A DNA stretch of 9,704 nt from assembly GCA_035292625.1 (NCBI GenBank), contig DATDPS010000257.1:1-9704 (forward strand). The letters run 5' to 3'. A program made the position numbers and the translations under genes. How positions within the stretch are numbered: position 1 is the stretch's first letter; each line of letters opens with the position of its first letter. A model generated the notes under the pieces. It had not been told where the DNA came from and ran no database searches. It was given only the letters and a program-made list of their open reading frames with translations. This stretch comes from SHZL01 sp035292625 (GTDB taxonomy: Bacteria; Pseudomonadota; Gammaproteobacteria; Xanthomonadales; SZUA-36). This document shows positions 1-7,338 of this stretch, piece by piece.

Positions 1-786
1 CGCATCGAGCCCACTGACCTGACCGGTGACTTCCATGCCTCCTGGGAGCTGCAAACTGGACTCCGGCTGATGGCCAATGCCGGCCGTGGCTTCCGGCCGC
101 CAAACATTTTCGACCTGGGCGCGCTGGGTTCGCGGCCTGGCAACCGCTTCAATGTACCCAATCCAGACCTGCAGCCCGAGTCGGTTTACAGTTACGACCT
201 GGGCATCAAATCGGCGAGCAGTGAATGGGAGACTGAGCTGTTCGTATTTTATTCAGATTACCGTGACAAGATCACCTCCGTGTTCACCGGCGAAACCACG
301 CCGGAAGGCCGTCTGATCGTGCGCAGTGAAAACCTCAACCAGGCCGAGCTGTACGGTGTCGAGTCAGGGTTTAAATGGCATGCACACGAGACCCTGGAGT
401 TATACGGCGTACTCAACTACATTCATGGCGAAGAGCAGGACGTCAGCCTGGGGACTGTGCCGGCCGACCGGGTGCCGCCCCTGAATGGCCGCCTTGGCTT
501 GGTTTATACCATTGCCAATGGCGCTCGCCTGCATCTGCAGCCGTGGATCGATTTTGCTTCTCAACAGGACCGGCTCAGCCCGCGCGACCAGGAAGACCCA
601 CGGATCAAGCCCGGCGGCACGCCCGGGTACACCACCTTCAACCTGCTGGTCAGCTGGCAAGCCAGCCGCAGAGTTGAGCTTGGGCTGCGGCTGGAAAACC
701 TTTCCGATGAAAACTACCGGGAACACGGCTCCGGCGTCGACGCCGCCGGGCGGAATATCGGCATTTGGTTTAACGCGCTGTATTGA
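1..786 (+). CDS. TonB-dependent outer-membrane receptor, C-terminal part (5' end outside window)
   Basis: The reading frame is open from base 1 and encodes the last 261 residues of a TonB-dependent receptor, a 22-stranded outer-membrane barrel that imports iron complexes, haem, cobalamin or other ligands using TonB-ExbBD energy. What is seen: the family-typical stretch GRGFRPPNIFDL followed by NPDLQPES and a Tyr-rich strand (YSYDLGIKS), alternating amphipathic strands separated by polar loops, and a C-terminal block reading RRVELGLRLENLSDENYREHG. That block ends in NIGIWFNALY, an aromatic C-terminal residue as expected for recognition by the BAM machinery. The plug domain and TonB box are not in the window, so the substrate cannot be named. 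An ATG at 70 is internal to the barrel and is not the start. The stop overlaps the convergent tadA gene by 17 nt. No terminator is visible downstream. Confidence 0.9.
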   Translation, partial: RIEPTDLTGDFHASWELQTGLRLMANAGRGFRPPNIFDLGALGSRPGNRFNVPNPDLQPESVYSYDLGIKSASSEWETELFVFYSDYRDKITSVFTGETTPEGRLIVRSENLNQAELYGVESGFKWHAHETLELYGVLNYIHGEEQDVSLGTVPADRVPPLNGRLGLVYTIANGARLHLQPWIDFASQQDRLSPRDQEDPRIKPGGTPGYTTFNLLVSWQASRRVELGLRLENLSDENYREHGSGVDAAGRNIGIWFNALY

Positions 787-1282
787 ATGCCTGGTCAGCG
801 GCCTCCCCACGCGGGCGGCGGCGCTGGAAAAAGGCCTGCAACTGCGCGCCGCATTCCGCGGCCAGGCAGCCACTGCTGACCTGCGGGCGATGGTTGTGCG
901 CCGGGTTGTCCAGCAGGTCGAAACGGCCACCCGCAGCGCCGGTTTTCGGATCAGCGGCGCCAAACACGACGCGCTCCAACCGCGCATGGATCATCGCCCC
1001 GGCGCACATGCAGCAGGGTTCCAGCGTGACGTAGATCACGCAGCCGGGCAGCCGGTAGTTTTCCATCCGTGCACCGGCCGAACGCAGTGCCAGGATTTCC
1101 GCGTGCGCACTTGGGTCGTGCAAGGCGATGGTGCGGTTCCAGCCTTCTCCGATGATCTCGCCGTCGCGCACCACCACGGCACCCACCGGAACTTCGTCTT
1201 CGCCTTCGGCCCGCCGCGCCAGAGCCAAAGCGTGGCGCATCCAGCGCTGGTCGGTTTCACTGCAATGAACGGAAGGATCCAC
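770..1282 (-). CDS. tadA: tRNA-specific adenosine deaminase (A34 to I34)
   Basis: This 170-residue protein is close to the 167 residues of E. coli TadA. It is the zinc enzyme that deaminates the wobble adenosine of tRNA-Arg(ACG) to inosine in the cytosol. Seen: WMRHALALA near the N-terminus, VPVGAVVV, the zinc/catalytic motif HAEI (His60 ligand, Glu62 proton shuttle), and PCCMCAGAMIHAR with Cys90 and Cys93 as the other zinc ligands. VVFGAADPKTGAAG follows, typical of the tRNA-specific branch rather than of cytosine or guanine deaminases. The start is GTG at 1282, 14 nt after the stop of the upstream oxygenase gene. The next in-frame ATG (1240) would remove the first helix up to WMRHAL, so GTG is preferred, although the ribosome site is weak (AGAG). 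It is probably the last gene of the guaB operon. Its 3' end lies inside the receptor gene on the other strand. Confidence 0.95.
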   Translation of the reverse strand: MDPSVHCSETDQRWMRHALALARRAEGEDEVPVGAVVVRDGEIIGEGWNRTIALHDPSAHAEILALRSAGARMENYRLPGCVIYVTLEPCCMCAGAMIHARLERVVFGAADPKTGAAGGRFDLLDNPAHNHRPQVSSGCLAAECGAQLQAFFQRRRPRGEAADQAFNTAR

Positions 1283-1296
1283 TACTTTAGCTCTGC

Positions 1297-2340
1297 TCAG
1301 CCACGGCCGGTCATGAAGCGCTTGAGGGCGCGCAAGGGTGCGGTAATGCGCCAGGAAGTCGAATGCTCCAATTCGTACACCCGTTTGCTCAGTGGATGCA
1401 TGATCCGCTCCGCCGCGGCCTGCAGGTGGCCTGAAACCGACCCGGACAAAACCTGTTGCTTGAGGTGATTGACCTCACCATACAGTCGGTGGATATTGCG
1501 GTACAGACGTTTGAGGTGTTGATCGCGACGCGCCAAAAGCACACGGAGTTCTTCCACGTCATTGGCGTCCAGGGTCAGGCCCGCACGGAAACGTGCCGAC
1601 AGATGGCGCTCGACATACACGGTGGAGTGCTCTTCCGCGGTTTCTTTCTCCGGCCGCGTATCGGTGTAGTAATACAGGGCAAAGGATTTGCGCGACAGGT
1701 GCCGCTGGTCCGGCGGCAGGTGGATGCGCTCGAAACCGTGCCAGGAATGCTCGTTGGTTTCAAAAATCACGCAGCGGTTGAGCAAAGGCGTCAGCGTGAT
1801 GATTTCGTCCATGCTGGGGTGCTTGTAGGGATCCCGGTGCAATTGCAGCGACCCGCCCCAGGCATCCTGCCAGTTATCGTTGAGGTACACGATCAGGTTG
1901 AGGCGCCGGTGCTGGCGCGTGATCGGGTGGTAGTTGAAATCGATGTGCGGATCGAGGTCCTGCCCCTCACGGTTCTCGTGGGTGCCGCCGCCGAAGTAGT
2001 AAGGGTCGTAGCACAGGTTTTCGATACCGGTGATGTGTCCGATCAGCGCCAGGAAATCGCGTCTCTGCACCACATCATCGAGCGTGCGGAATGCCGGGCC
2101 GAGTGAACGCACCCGCTCCTGCGTGGACTTGCCGCCCGCCACGCCATTCTCGTTGATGGCCGATTTGACATCGAAGGATGGGAACTGGCTGAGGATCTGG
2201 GCACTGAAAGTGGACTCCAGGAAACCGTCGATGACCACGTGCCTGAACGGCTGCGCGGCGGCAAATTGCGCCGCATAGTCGGCTTGCCTCTGGAGCACAG
2301 CCTGGCTGACCACCTGGCTCAATGGTGCTGAACTGGACAC
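1297..2340 (-). CDS. 2-oxoglutarate/Fe(II)-dependent oxygenase (prolyl-hydroxylase-like) with coiled-coil tail
   Basis: This 347-residue protein has a double-stranded beta-helix oxygenase core at about residues 30-230. Seen: PHIDFNYHP carries the iron ligands His132 and Asp134, and NEHSWHGFERI supplies the distal His201. RKSFALYYYT carries the basic residue (Arg217 or Lys218) that would bind 2-oxoglutarate. The fold and the signatures RRLNLIVYLN and WGGSLQLH fit the EGL-9/prolyl-4-hydroxylase-like group (COG3751 type), which I recall near glycosyltransferases in surface-polysaccharide clusters. After residue 255 comes a charged helical, probably coiled-coil, region, ending in STSWRITAPLRALKRF. 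That tail type is common on glycosyltransferases and methyltransferases. Substrate is unknown: protein, lipid or sugar are all possible. The frame stays open upstream to 2454 inside guaA, but the GTG at 2340 has GGGAG 7 nt before it and lies 4 nt after the guaA stop, so it is chosen. Translation is probably coupled to guaA. Confidence 0.85.
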   Translation of the reverse strand: MSSSAPLSQVVSQAVLQRQADYAAQFAAAQPFRHVVIDGFLESTFSAQILSQFPSFDVKSAINENGVAGGKSTQERVRSLGPAFRTLDDVVQRRDFLALIGHITGIENLCYDPYYFGGGTHENREGQDLDPHIDFNYHPITRQHRRLNLIVYLNDNWQDAWGGSLQLHRDPYKHPSMDEIITLTPLLNRCVIFETNEHSWHGFERIHLPPDQRHLSRKSFALYYYTDTRPEKETAEEHSTVYVERHLSARFRAGLTLDANDVEELRVLLARRDQHLKRLYRNIHRLYGEVNHLKQQVLSGSVSGHLQAAAERIMHPLSKRVYELEHSTSWRITAPLRALKRFMTGRG

Positions 2341-2344
2341 GGGT

Positions 2345-3922
2345 TCACTCCCACTCGATGGTGGCGGGCGGTTTGCCGGAAATGTCGTAAACAACGCGTG
2401 ACACCCCGCTGATCTCGTTGGCGATGCGCAGCGACACTTTTTCCAGGAATTCATAGGGCAGCCGGGACCAGCGCGCAGTCATGAAATCGATGGTCTTGAC
2501 GGCACGCAGGGCAATCACGTACTCGTAACGCCGCTGATCGCCGGTCACACCCACGGACTTGACCGGCAGGAACACCGCGAAGGCCTGGCTGACTTCGTCG
2601 TAGAGGCCTGCCCCCCGCAGTTCCTCGATGAAAATATGGTCGGCACGGGCCAGCAGGTCGAGATACTCGGGCTTCACCTCGCCCAGCACGCGCACCCCCA
2701 GGCCAGGGCCGGGAAACGGGTGCCGGTAGACCATCTCGCGAGGTAAGCCCAACTCCAGGCCAATGCGGCGCACCTCGTCCTTGAACAGTTCACGCAAGGG
2801 CTCCACCAGTTTCATTTTCATGTGGTCTGGCAAGCCACCGACGTTGTGATGCGACTTGATCACGTGCGCCTTACCGGTCTTGCTGCCGGCCGATTCGATG
2901 ACGTCGGGGTAAATGGTGCCCTGCGCCAGCCAGCGGGCGCTGCCGATGGCGCGGGCCTGTTCCTCGAACACCTCGATGAACGATCTGCCAATGCATTTGC
3001 GCTTGGCTTCCGGATCGGTCACACCTTTCAGTCCGGCCAAAAACTGCTCACGGGCATCGACCCGGATCACCCGCACGCCCATGTGGCGCGCGAACGTGCC
3101 CATGACCTGTTCCGGTTCGCCGTAGCGCAACATGCCTGTGTCGACGAATATGCAGCTCAGCTTGTCGCCGATGGCCCGGTGCAACAAGGCCGCGACCACG
3201 CTGGAGTCCACCCCTCCGGACAGGCCCAGCAATACTTCGTCTGCGCCCACCTGGGCACGTACGCGCTGGATGGCATCCTCGATGATGTTTTCCGCAGTCC
3301 ACAAGCCGTCACAGCGACAGATTTCGCGTACGAAGCGCTGCAGGATCCTTTGGCCCTGGGCGGTATGCGTGACTTCCGGGTGAAACTGCAGGCCGTAAAA
3401 ACCACGCTTCTCATCGGCTATTGCAGATACCGGTGCAGACACGGTGCTGGCAACGAGATCAAAGCCCACTGGCAGTTCCGCCACCTTGTCCCCATGGCTC
3501 ATCCAGACATCAAGCTGGGCTTGTCCCGCAGCATCGAGGTGGTCTTCTATGCCCTGCAACAGGCGTGAGTGTGCAATGACGTCAACCCGCGCATAACCAA
3601 ATTCCTTCAACTCGGACGGCACCACGCGCCCCCCCAGTTGCAGGGCCATGGTGTGCAAGCCGTAGCAGATGCCCAGCAGCGGAATGCCGAGCCGGTAGAC
3701 GATGTCGGGCGCCAGCGGACCACCAACAGCGTGAACGGATTCGGGTCCGCCGGACAGGATGATGCCGCGGGGAGCAAAATTCCGGATAGCCTCCGGCCCG
3801 GAGTCCCACGGCCAGATTTCGCAATAAACGCCAATCTCACGCACCCGCCGCGCAATCAGCTGCGTGTATTGCGAACCGAAATCGAGGATCAGGATGCGAT
3901 GCTGATGAATGTCGTGCGTCAT
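2345..3922 (-). CDS. guaA: GMP synthase (glutamine-hydrolysing)
   Basis: The enzyme aminates XMP to GMP with ATP and glutamine, the last step of guanylate synthesis in the cytosol. From the ATG at 3922 it has 525 residues, the same as E. coli GuaA. Seen: N-terminal class-I glutamine amidotransferase domain (about 8-200) with RILILDFGSQYTQLIARRV, the nucleophile Cys86 in GICYGLHTM, and His181/Glu183 in LQFHPEVTHT. The ATP-pyrophosphatase domain follows, with P-loop SGGVDSS at 235-241. The C-terminal dimerisation domain ends in GKPPATIEWE. All catalytic residues are present. A TTG at 3946 could extend it by 8 residues (MGQEPAGI), but the ATG aligns with E. coli MTENIHKHRIL. An AGGAG lies 12 nt before the ATG, so spacing is slightly long. 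It follows guaB after 93 nt without a visible terminator and is probably cotranscribed with it. Confidence 0.98.
   Translation of the reverse strand: MTHDIHQHRILILDFGSQYTQLIARRVREIGVYCEIWPWDSGPEAIRNFAPRGIILSGGPESVHAVGGPLAPDIVYRLGIPLLGICYGLHTMALQLGGRVVPSELKEFGYARVDVIAHSRLLQGIEDHLDAAGQAQLDVWMSHGDKVAELPVGFDLVASTVSAPVSAIADEKRGFYGLQFHPEVTHTAQGQRILQRFVREICRCDGLWTAENIIEDAIQRVRAQVGADEVLLGLSGGVDSSVVAALLHRAIGDKLSCIFVDTGMLRYGEPEQVMGTFARHMGVRVIRVDAREQFLAGLKGVTDPEAKRKCIGRSFIEVFEEQARAIGSARWLAQGTIYPDVIESAGSKTGKAHVIKSHHNVGGLPDHMKMKLVEPLRELFKDEVRRIGLELGLPREMVYRHPFPGPGLGVRVLGEVKPEYLDLLARADHIFIEELRGAGLYDEVSQAFAVFLPVKSVGVTGDQRRYEYVIALRAVKTIDFMTARWSRLPYEFLEKVSLRIANEISGVSRVVYDISGKPPATIEWE
2348..2352 (-). promoter_or_regulatory. 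Shine-Dalgarno site of the 2OG oxygenase, inside the guaA 3' end
   Basis: GGGAG on the minus strand lies in the last codons of guaA, 7 nt before a GTG at 2340 that follows the guaA stop by 4 nt. It decides the oxygenase start against a longer open frame that would overlap guaA by over 100 nt and begins with a sequence unlike the family. Confidence 0.65.
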
Positions 3923-4015
3923 GATTCCGGCGGGCTCCTGCCCCAATCCCCGCCACTCCAGTACAGCAAATCCAAGGCCAGCGAACCCAAGTCCAGGGAT
4001 CTGGGGGCGCCGGGC

Positions 4016-5473
4016 TCAGGATAACTTGTAGTTGGGCGCTTCCTTGGTGATCTGCACATCGTGCGCATGGCTCTCACGAATGCCGGCATTGGTGATGCGT
4101 ACGAACTTCGCCTCACTGCGAAACTGCTCGATGGTGGCACAGCCCACGTAACCCATGGACGAGCGCAGCCCGCCGAGCAGTTGGTGCACCACTCCGGCCA
4201 GCGAGCCCTTGTACGGCACCCGCCCCTCGATGCCTTCGGGCACCAGTTTGTCCGCGGCGATGTCGTTCTGGAAATAACGGTCCCTGGAACCATCCTGCAT
4301 GGCGCCGATGGATCCCATGCCGCGGTACGACTTGTAGGAACGCCCCTGGTACAACTCTACGTCACCCGGCGCCTCCTCGGTGCCGGCAAACAGGCTGCCG
4401 ATCATCACCGACCAGGCCCCGGCCGCAATGGCCTTGGCGAAGTCACCGGAAAAACGCACGCCACCATCGGCGATCAGGGGTACACCCGAAGCTTGCAATG
4501 CGGCCGCCACGTTGGCCACCGCGGTAATCTGTGGCACTCCGACACCGGCTACCACCCGCGTGGTGCAGATGGAGCCCGGGCCCTGCCCGACCTTGATGCC
4601 GTCAGCTCCTGCTTCGACCAGTGCCAGTGCACCCTCGGCGGTGGTGACGTTGCCGCCGATCACCTGCACACCCGGGTAGTGCTTCTTGACCCATTGGACG
4701 CCCTGCAACACACCCAGGCTATGGCCATGCGCGGTGTCCACTACCACCACATCCACACCGGCTTCGACCAGGGCATCGACGCGCTCTTCGGTATCGCCAC
4801 CCACACCCACGGCTGCCGCAACCAGCAGGCGTTCCCGCGAGTCCTTGGCGGCGTTGGGGAAATCCGTGGACTTCTGCATGTCTTTCACCGTGATCAACCC
4901 GCGCAATTCGAAGTTACGGTTGACCACCAGGATCTTCTCGATGCGGTGCCGGTGGAGCAATTCCAGCACTTCGTCCTGGCTGGCGTCTTCCTGCACAGTG
5001 ATCAGGCGCGCTTTCGGCGTCATGATATTGCGCACCGGGTCGTCCAGCTTCTTTTCGAAGCGCATGTCACGGCTGGTGACAATGCCGACCAGGTCGTTGC
5101 CATCCACCACGGGAACACCCGAGATATTGTGCCGGTGCGTGATTTGTTGCACTTCGCGAATGGTTGTTTGCGGCGTAACCGTGATCGGATCCTTGATCAC
5201 CCCGGCTTCGTATTTCTTGACGATGCGAACCTGTTCAGCCTGTTGCGCCAGGCTTATGTTCTTGTGCACTACGCCAATGCCGCCTGACTGGGCCATGGCA
5301 ATGGCGAGACGGGCTTCGGTCACGGTATCCATCGCGGCGGAAACCAGCGGTGCGTTAATGCTGAGTTCCCGGGTCAAGCGGGTGCTTAAATCGACGTCTT
5401 TCGGCAGGATGGCGGAATATGCAGGCTGCAGCGATACGTCGTCAAATGTCAGGGCTTCACCGATCAGCTGCAT
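4016..5473 (-). CDS. guaB: Inosine-5'-monophosphate dehydrogenase
   Basis: The enzyme oxidises IMP to XMP with NAD+, the committed and usually rate-limiting step of guanine nucleotide synthesis. It has 485 residues (E. coli 488). Seen: N-terminal ALTFDDVSLQPAYS, then the first part of the TIM barrel. A pair of CBS domains interrupts it at about 92-200 (PITVTPQTTIREV...ISGVPVVDGNDLVGIVTSRDM, and LITVQEDASQDEV...LRGLITVKDM). Then come GGNVTTAEGA, the loop GPGSICTTR with catalytic Cys303, LIADGGVRFSGD, and the mobile flap with Arg399-Tyr400 (SRDRYFQ). It ends AHDVQITKEAPNYKLS, close to other bacterial IMPDHs. The ATG at 5473 has a strong GGAGGAG 10 nt upstream. It is first in the probable operon guaB-guaA-oxygenase-tadA. 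Its leader carries a TATAAT box and a strong hairpin, listed separately. Confidence 0.98.
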   Translation of the reverse strand: MQLIGEALTFDDVSLQPAYSAILPKDVDLSTRLTRELSINAPLVSAAMDTVTEARLAIAMAQSGGIGVVHKNISLAQQAEQVRIVKKYEAGVIKDPITVTPQTTIREVQQITHRHNISGVPVVDGNDLVGIVTSRDMRFEKKLDDPVRNIMTPKARLITVQEDASQDEVLELLHRHRIEKILVVNRNFELRGLITVKDMQKSTDFPNAAKDSRERLLVAAAVGVGGDTEERVDALVEAGVDVVVVDTAHGHSLGVLQGVQWVKKHYPGVQVIGGNVTTAEGALALVEAGADGIKVGQGPGSICTTRVVAGVGVPQITAVANVAAALQASGVPLIADGGVRFSGDFAKAIAAGAWSVMIGSLFAGTEEAPGDVELYQGRSYKSYRGMGSIGAMQDGSRDRYFQNDIAADKLVPEGIEGRVPYKGSLAGVVHQLLGGLRSSMGYVGCATIEQFRSEAKFVRITNAGIRESHAHDVQITKEAPNYKLS

Positions 5474-5483
5474 GACGGGTGTT

Positions 5484-5490
5484 CTCCTCC
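5484..5490 (-). promoter_or_regulatory. Strong ribosome-binding site of guaB
   Basis: GGAGGAG on the minus strand, 10 nt before the guaB ATG, is nearly the full anti-16S complement. Just upstream, CCC-GCAA-GGG could form a 3-bp stem that touches the 5' edge of this site. Confidence 0.7.
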
Positions 5491-5518
5491 CTTGCGGGTT
5501 AACTGGCTGCGGGATGCG

Positions 5519-5546
5519 CCAACGCCCGGGTTACCCCGGGCGTTGG
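5519..5546. terminator. Perfect 12-bp inverted repeat between the amidohydrolase gene and guaB
   Basis: Arms CCAACGCCCGGG and CCCGGGCGTTGG are perfectly complementary around a 4-nt loop (5531-5534), giving a very GC-rich hairpin. It sits after the amidohydrolase stop and about 45 nt before the guaB start, both on the minus strand. A terminator for the amidohydrolase gene is the simplest reading, but neither strand has a T-run after the stem, so it is not a canonical intrinsic terminator. If the TATAAT at 5559-5564 is used, the hairpin lies inside the guaB 5' leader instead. It does not resemble the PurR operator I know. Confidence 0.45.
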
Positions 5547-5558
5547 TCCGAATTGGAC

Positions 5559-5587
5559 ATTATAACCCGTCAGCTTCCCTCGTACAC
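5559..5587 (-). promoter_or_regulatory. Candidate guaB promoter
   Basis: A consensus -10 TATAAT (minus strand, 5564-5559) begins 5 nt after the amidohydrolase stop codon. A -35 element would lie inside the end of that gene. The best hexamers are poor: TGTACG at 16 nt spacing matches three of six positions. Transcription would start near 5552 and give a leader of about 80 nt containing the 12-bp hairpin. Confidence 0.4.
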
Positions 5588-7294
5588 CCTGATTCCATCC
5601 ACCCACGTCTGCAGCACGCGTACTTCCGGTATTTCGGTCGCCGGCACCTGCATGAGGTCACGGTCCAGCACGATGAAATCGGCTCGTTTCCCCGCTTCGA
5701 GTGAACCGACGAGTCTCTCCATGAACGCCGCGTAGGCGGCATCGATGGTGAAACCCCGCACCGCCTCGTCCCGGGTCAGCCGCTGATCCGGGAACCATCC
5801 GCCTTCCGGCCACCCTTTAAGGTCCTGCCGGGTGACAGCAGCGTAGATGCCGAGCATCGGATTGACTGACTCGACCGGAAAATCCGATCCCAGTGCCAGC
5901 CGCGTGCCGTCGCTCAGCAGGTCGCGCCAGGCATACAGACCTGTTATGCGTTCCGGACCCAGACGTGCCTCGGACCAATACATGTCACTGGTGGCATGGG
6001 TCGGCTGCATGGCGCCGATGACGCCCAGTTGCGCCAGCCGGGGAATGTCTGCGGGCGCCAACACCTGCACGTGCTCAATGCGGTGGCGGCCGGGATTGTC
6101 GGGGAATTCGGGGATCACCACGGCATAGGCATCCAGGACTTGCCGGTTACCGGCATCGCCGATGGCGTGGATGGCCACCTGCAAACCGCAGGACATGATC
6201 CGGCGCATGTGGTCTTGCACAGCCAGGTCATCGTTAAACAACAAACCGCGGTTGCCCGGATCATCGCTGTAGTCTTCAAGGAGTGCTGCGCCCCGGCTGC
6301 CGAGCGCACCGTCAGCATAGAGTTTCACCGCGCGCATCACCAACAGGCCGGACGGATCGAACAGCGGCCCCGAGTCACACAGCCATTGCAGCATCTCGCC
6401 CATGCCGCCGGCCATGGCATACACCCGCAGTGGCAGCCTGCCCTGCGCAATCCGTTTTTGATACCGCCGGACATCTGCCAGGCCGATCCCCGGGTCATGC
6501 ACCCCGGTCAAACCGAGACTGAGCAGCATCTCCATCGCCCGGCCCAGTGCGGCATCGAGCACTTCTTCCGACACGGGTGGCACCACGGCCTCCACCAGTC
6601 CAACGGCATTGTCGACAAAAATGCCGGTCGGCTGCCCGCTCGCATCCCGGTGAATGAGGCCGCCCGGGGGATTCCAGTCGCCGGAAAAGTCCCGGTCGGC
6701 CTGGGCCATGGCCAGCGAATTACCCCAGGCAGCGTGGCCGTCAATACGCCCCAGCCACACCGGCCGGGTGGAAAACTCCTGGTCGAGGTCTTCGCGCGTG
6801 GGAAACGCGTTATCCGGCCAGTCGTTCTGATCCCAGCCTTCGCCGAGAAGCCAGTCATCCGGGGCCAGCGTTTGTTCGAAGTCACGCAACCGCTGCATGA
6901 CTTCCTCCTTGCTGCGCGTGCCGGTCAGGTCAGCTCGGGTCAGCGACAGGGCCAGGCCCACGAGATGGCCATGGGCGTCGATCAGGCCGGGCAGCACGAC
7001 ATGGCCCTGCAAGTCCACTTTACGGGCCTGAGGAAAGGAGGTCTCAAGGGCGGAGGTTTCTCCCACCGCGAGAATCTCGCCGCTGCTGGAAACGGCCATC
7101 GCGCCATCGGCAATCACTGCATTGTCTTTATCGAAGGTATAGATCCGGGCCTGGTGAACCAGCGTGACGTTCTCAGCGACTGCTGGAACTACCGCGCTTT
7201 GTTCAGCCTTGTCGGGTTGGCAGGCGCTAACACCCAACAGGCAAAGAATCATCAAGGTTACCGAAAAATCGTTACTACACATCATGATCTTCAT
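5570..7294 (-). CDS. YtcJ-type metal-dependent amidohydrolase, predicted lipoprotein
   Basis: This 574-residue protein belongs to the Amidohydro_3 (YtcJ-like) group of the amidohydrolase superfamily. Seen: a hydrophobic signal sequence ending in a lipobox LGVSAC with Cys25, suggesting a lipid-anchored envelope protein. Then the small beta-sandwich start (ARIYTFDKDNAVIADGAMAV), metal motif DAHGH (His108, His110), VKLYADGALGSRG with Lys324, HAIGDAGNRQVLDA with His376, HRIEHVQ with His408, and LGSDFPVE with Asp471. The C-terminus reads GSLEAGKRADFIVLDRD, as usual when the chain returns to the sandwich domain. All expected metal and catalytic positions are present. Substrate is not predictable; family members act on amide, carbamate or cyclic amide bonds. 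The ATG at 7294 gives Lys2 for the signal n-region, but AAGG is only 3 nt upstream. The ATG at 7285 has better spacing and would remove three residues. It probably has its own promoter in 7295-7424. Confidence 0.88.
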   Translation of the reverse strand: MKIMMCSNDFSVTLMILCLLGVSACQPDKAEQSAVVPAVAENVTLVHQARIYTFDKDNAVIADGAMAVSSSGEILAVGETSALETSFPQARKVDLQGHVVLPGLIDAHGHLVGLALSLTRADLTGTRSKEEVMQRLRDFEQTLAPDDWLLGEGWDQNDWPDNAFPTREDLDQEFSTRPVWLGRIDGHAAWGNSLAMAQADRDFSGDWNPPGGLIHRDASGQPTGIFVDNAVGLVEAVVPPVSEEVLDAALGRAMEMLLSLGLTGVHDPGIGLADVRRYQKRIAQGRLPLRVYAMAGGMGEMLQWLCDSGPLFDPSGLLVMRAVKLYADGALGSRGAALLEDYSDDPGNRGLLFNDDLAVQDHMRRIMSCGLQVAIHAIGDAGNRQVLDAYAVVIPEFPDNPGRHRIEHVQVLAPADIPRLAQLGVIGAMQPTHATSDMYWSEARLGPERITGLYAWRDLLSDGTRLALGSDFPVESVNPMLGIYAAVTRQDLKGWPEGGWFPDQRLTRDEAVRGFTIDAAYAAFMERLVGSLEAGKRADFIVLDRDLMQVPATEIPEVRVLQTWVDGIRVYEGS

Positions 7295-7300
7295 CCACCT

Positions 7301-7330
7301 TCGTCATGGCCGCGAAAGACGGAACCTGGA
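7301..7330. repeat. Degenerate dRS3-like repeat, copy 1
   Basis: This stretch begins TCGTCATGGCCGCGAAAG and aligns without gaps to the repeat 38 nt downstream at 21 of 30 positions. Its hairpin arms have decayed. It begins 6 nt upstream of the amidohydrolase ATG, so it lies within that gene's leader. Confidence 0.5.
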
Positions 7331-7338
7331 ACCCCGCT

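Noticed and set aside
485..1468. Plus-strand open frame of 327 codons over the receptor end, tadA and the oxygenase end
   Set aside because: It is out of frame with the receptor and antisense to tadA and the oxygenase; no family features.
2341..2454. N-terminal extension of the 2OG oxygenase into guaA
   Set aside because: The added 38 residues are low-complexity, Cys/Ser/Pro-rich shadow of guaA codons; the GTG at 2340 has a well-placed Shine-Dalgarno sequence.
3972..3996. Short direct repeat CCAAGGCCAG / CCAAGTCCAG in the guaB-guaA spacer
   Set aside because: Two 10-nt copies with one mismatch and no third unit; chance is a sufficient explanation. The rest of the 93-nt spacer shows no terminator or promoter I trust.
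4061..5287. Long plus-strand open frame (408 codons) opposite guaB
   Set aside because: It mirrors the guaB codons, shows no recognisable domain, and guaB is intact and certain on the other strand. Long antisense frames are expected in GC-rich genes.
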